Of a stretch of DNA of 34,966 bases, positions 34,608 to 34,966 are shown one piece after another (within the stretch, counting starts at the first letter, position 1; each line of letters opens with the position of its first letter). This DNA is from Beijerinckiaceae bacterium (GTDB lineage: Bacteria; Pseudomonadota; Alphaproteobacteria; Rhizobiales; Beijerinckiaceae). The stretch is from assembly GCA_030684835.1 (NCBI GenBank), contig JAUXWZ010000053.1, positions 1 to 34,966 on the forward strand, in the 5' to 3' direction. The translations under genes and the position numbers were made by a program. A model generated the notes under the pieces. It worked only from the letters and a program-made list of their open reading frames with translations. It ran no database searches and was not told where the DNA came from.

Positions 34608-34966
34608 GCCCGTCGGATCGAATCATCCTGCTCTTGAGAGCGAGAAATGTCCTTACCGCGCTGCGAATCGAACGCCAAACCTCTCCCAGCGATGTTCCGT
34701 CATTCTTCTTGGGATGATCAGACGCGCGACGTCCGCCGAAGGTCGCCACAGATGGCGGGCGCCGTCGCGATGGCGGCGCTAGCCTGTCTTGCGGGCGCCG
34801 TTGGAGAACATGATGACGTTGGGGAATATGCGATGATCCGCGTCAAGAAAGGGGCATGCTGCGCCCCGATCCTCCGCCCTCAGGAGCGGCCATACCGGCG
34901 CAAATGATCGCCTTTTTTCGGCCCGCAGCACTGGATTTCGGAATGGCCGGACCATCTGGTATCACG
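34608..34966. other. Region without a recognisable gene
   Basis: Both strands contain only short frames (for example 34647-34907 plus and 34426-34749 minus) without family motifs, convincing ribosome-binding sites or typical composition. It may be further debris of the transposable element at 34254-34607 or a boundary between loci. Confidence 0.4.

Noticed and set aside
34647-34907. 86-residue plus-strand frame near the right edge
   Set aside because: No motif, poor start context and unlike the composition of genes here.

Overview
The window is 35 kb of GC-rich DNA that reads as an alphaproteobacterial surface-glycan or glycolipid locus. The evidence is dense ATGA/GTGA-type overlaps, frequent GTG/TTG starts, Ala- and Arg-rich proteins, and the style of the FkbM and DUF115 proteins. 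A Hyphomicrobiales-type host is a reasonable guess, but nothing in the window fixes the genus. No rRNA, tRNA or CRISPR array was seen.

Left arm (plus strand, 1-14216). It opens with the 3' part of a repetitive coiled-coil protein that ends in a beta-rich domain, followed by a likely terminator. Next come an FkbM-like methyltransferase fused to eight exact 35-residue coiled-coil repeats, a methyltransferase fused to a TPR segment and a sulfotransferase-like segment, a small DUF115 (MptE/Maf-like) protein, and a 1590-residue four-domain protein (glycosyltransferase, SGNH esterase, glycosyltransferase, DUF115). The arm ends with GDP-mannose 4,6-dehydratase (gmd), a stand-alone FkbM methyltransferase and GDP-L-fucose synthase (fcl). 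gmd and fcl together make GDP-L-fucose from GDP-mannose.

Right arm (minus strand, 33988 down to 14274). Eleven co-directional genes, mostly overlapping or a few bases apart, look like one or two long operons. In transcription order they are a Wza-like outer-membrane export lipoprotein, a 2471-residue fully reducing type I polyketide synthase, an alpha-oxoamine synthase, a GT4 glycosyltransferase, a third DUF115-like protein, a 1010-residue glycosyltransferase/methyltransferase-like/beta-domain protein, a GT2 glycosyltransferase, a NeuA-like cytidylyltransferase, a D-2-hydroxyacid dehydrogenase, an SDR dehydrogenase and an SMP-30-type lactonase. The two arms converge at 14217-14273.

How the parts may work together (inference). 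The polyketide synthase and the alpha-oxoamine synthase could make a sphingoid-like aminoketone lipid. The SDR, lactonase and 2-hydroxyacid dehydrogenase could oxidise an aldose to a 2-keto-aldonic (ulosonic) acid, which the NeuA-like enzyme would activate with CTP. The three DUF115 domains share motifs with GT42 sialyltransferases and are candidate users of that CMP-sugar. GDP-fucose, several glycosyltransferases and methyltransferases would decorate the glycan, and the Wza-like protein would export it. No Wzx, Wzy, Wzz or ABC exporter lies in the window.

Right edge. A degraded IS5-like transposase tail (34254-34607) and about 360 bp without a recognisable gene mark the limit of the locus.
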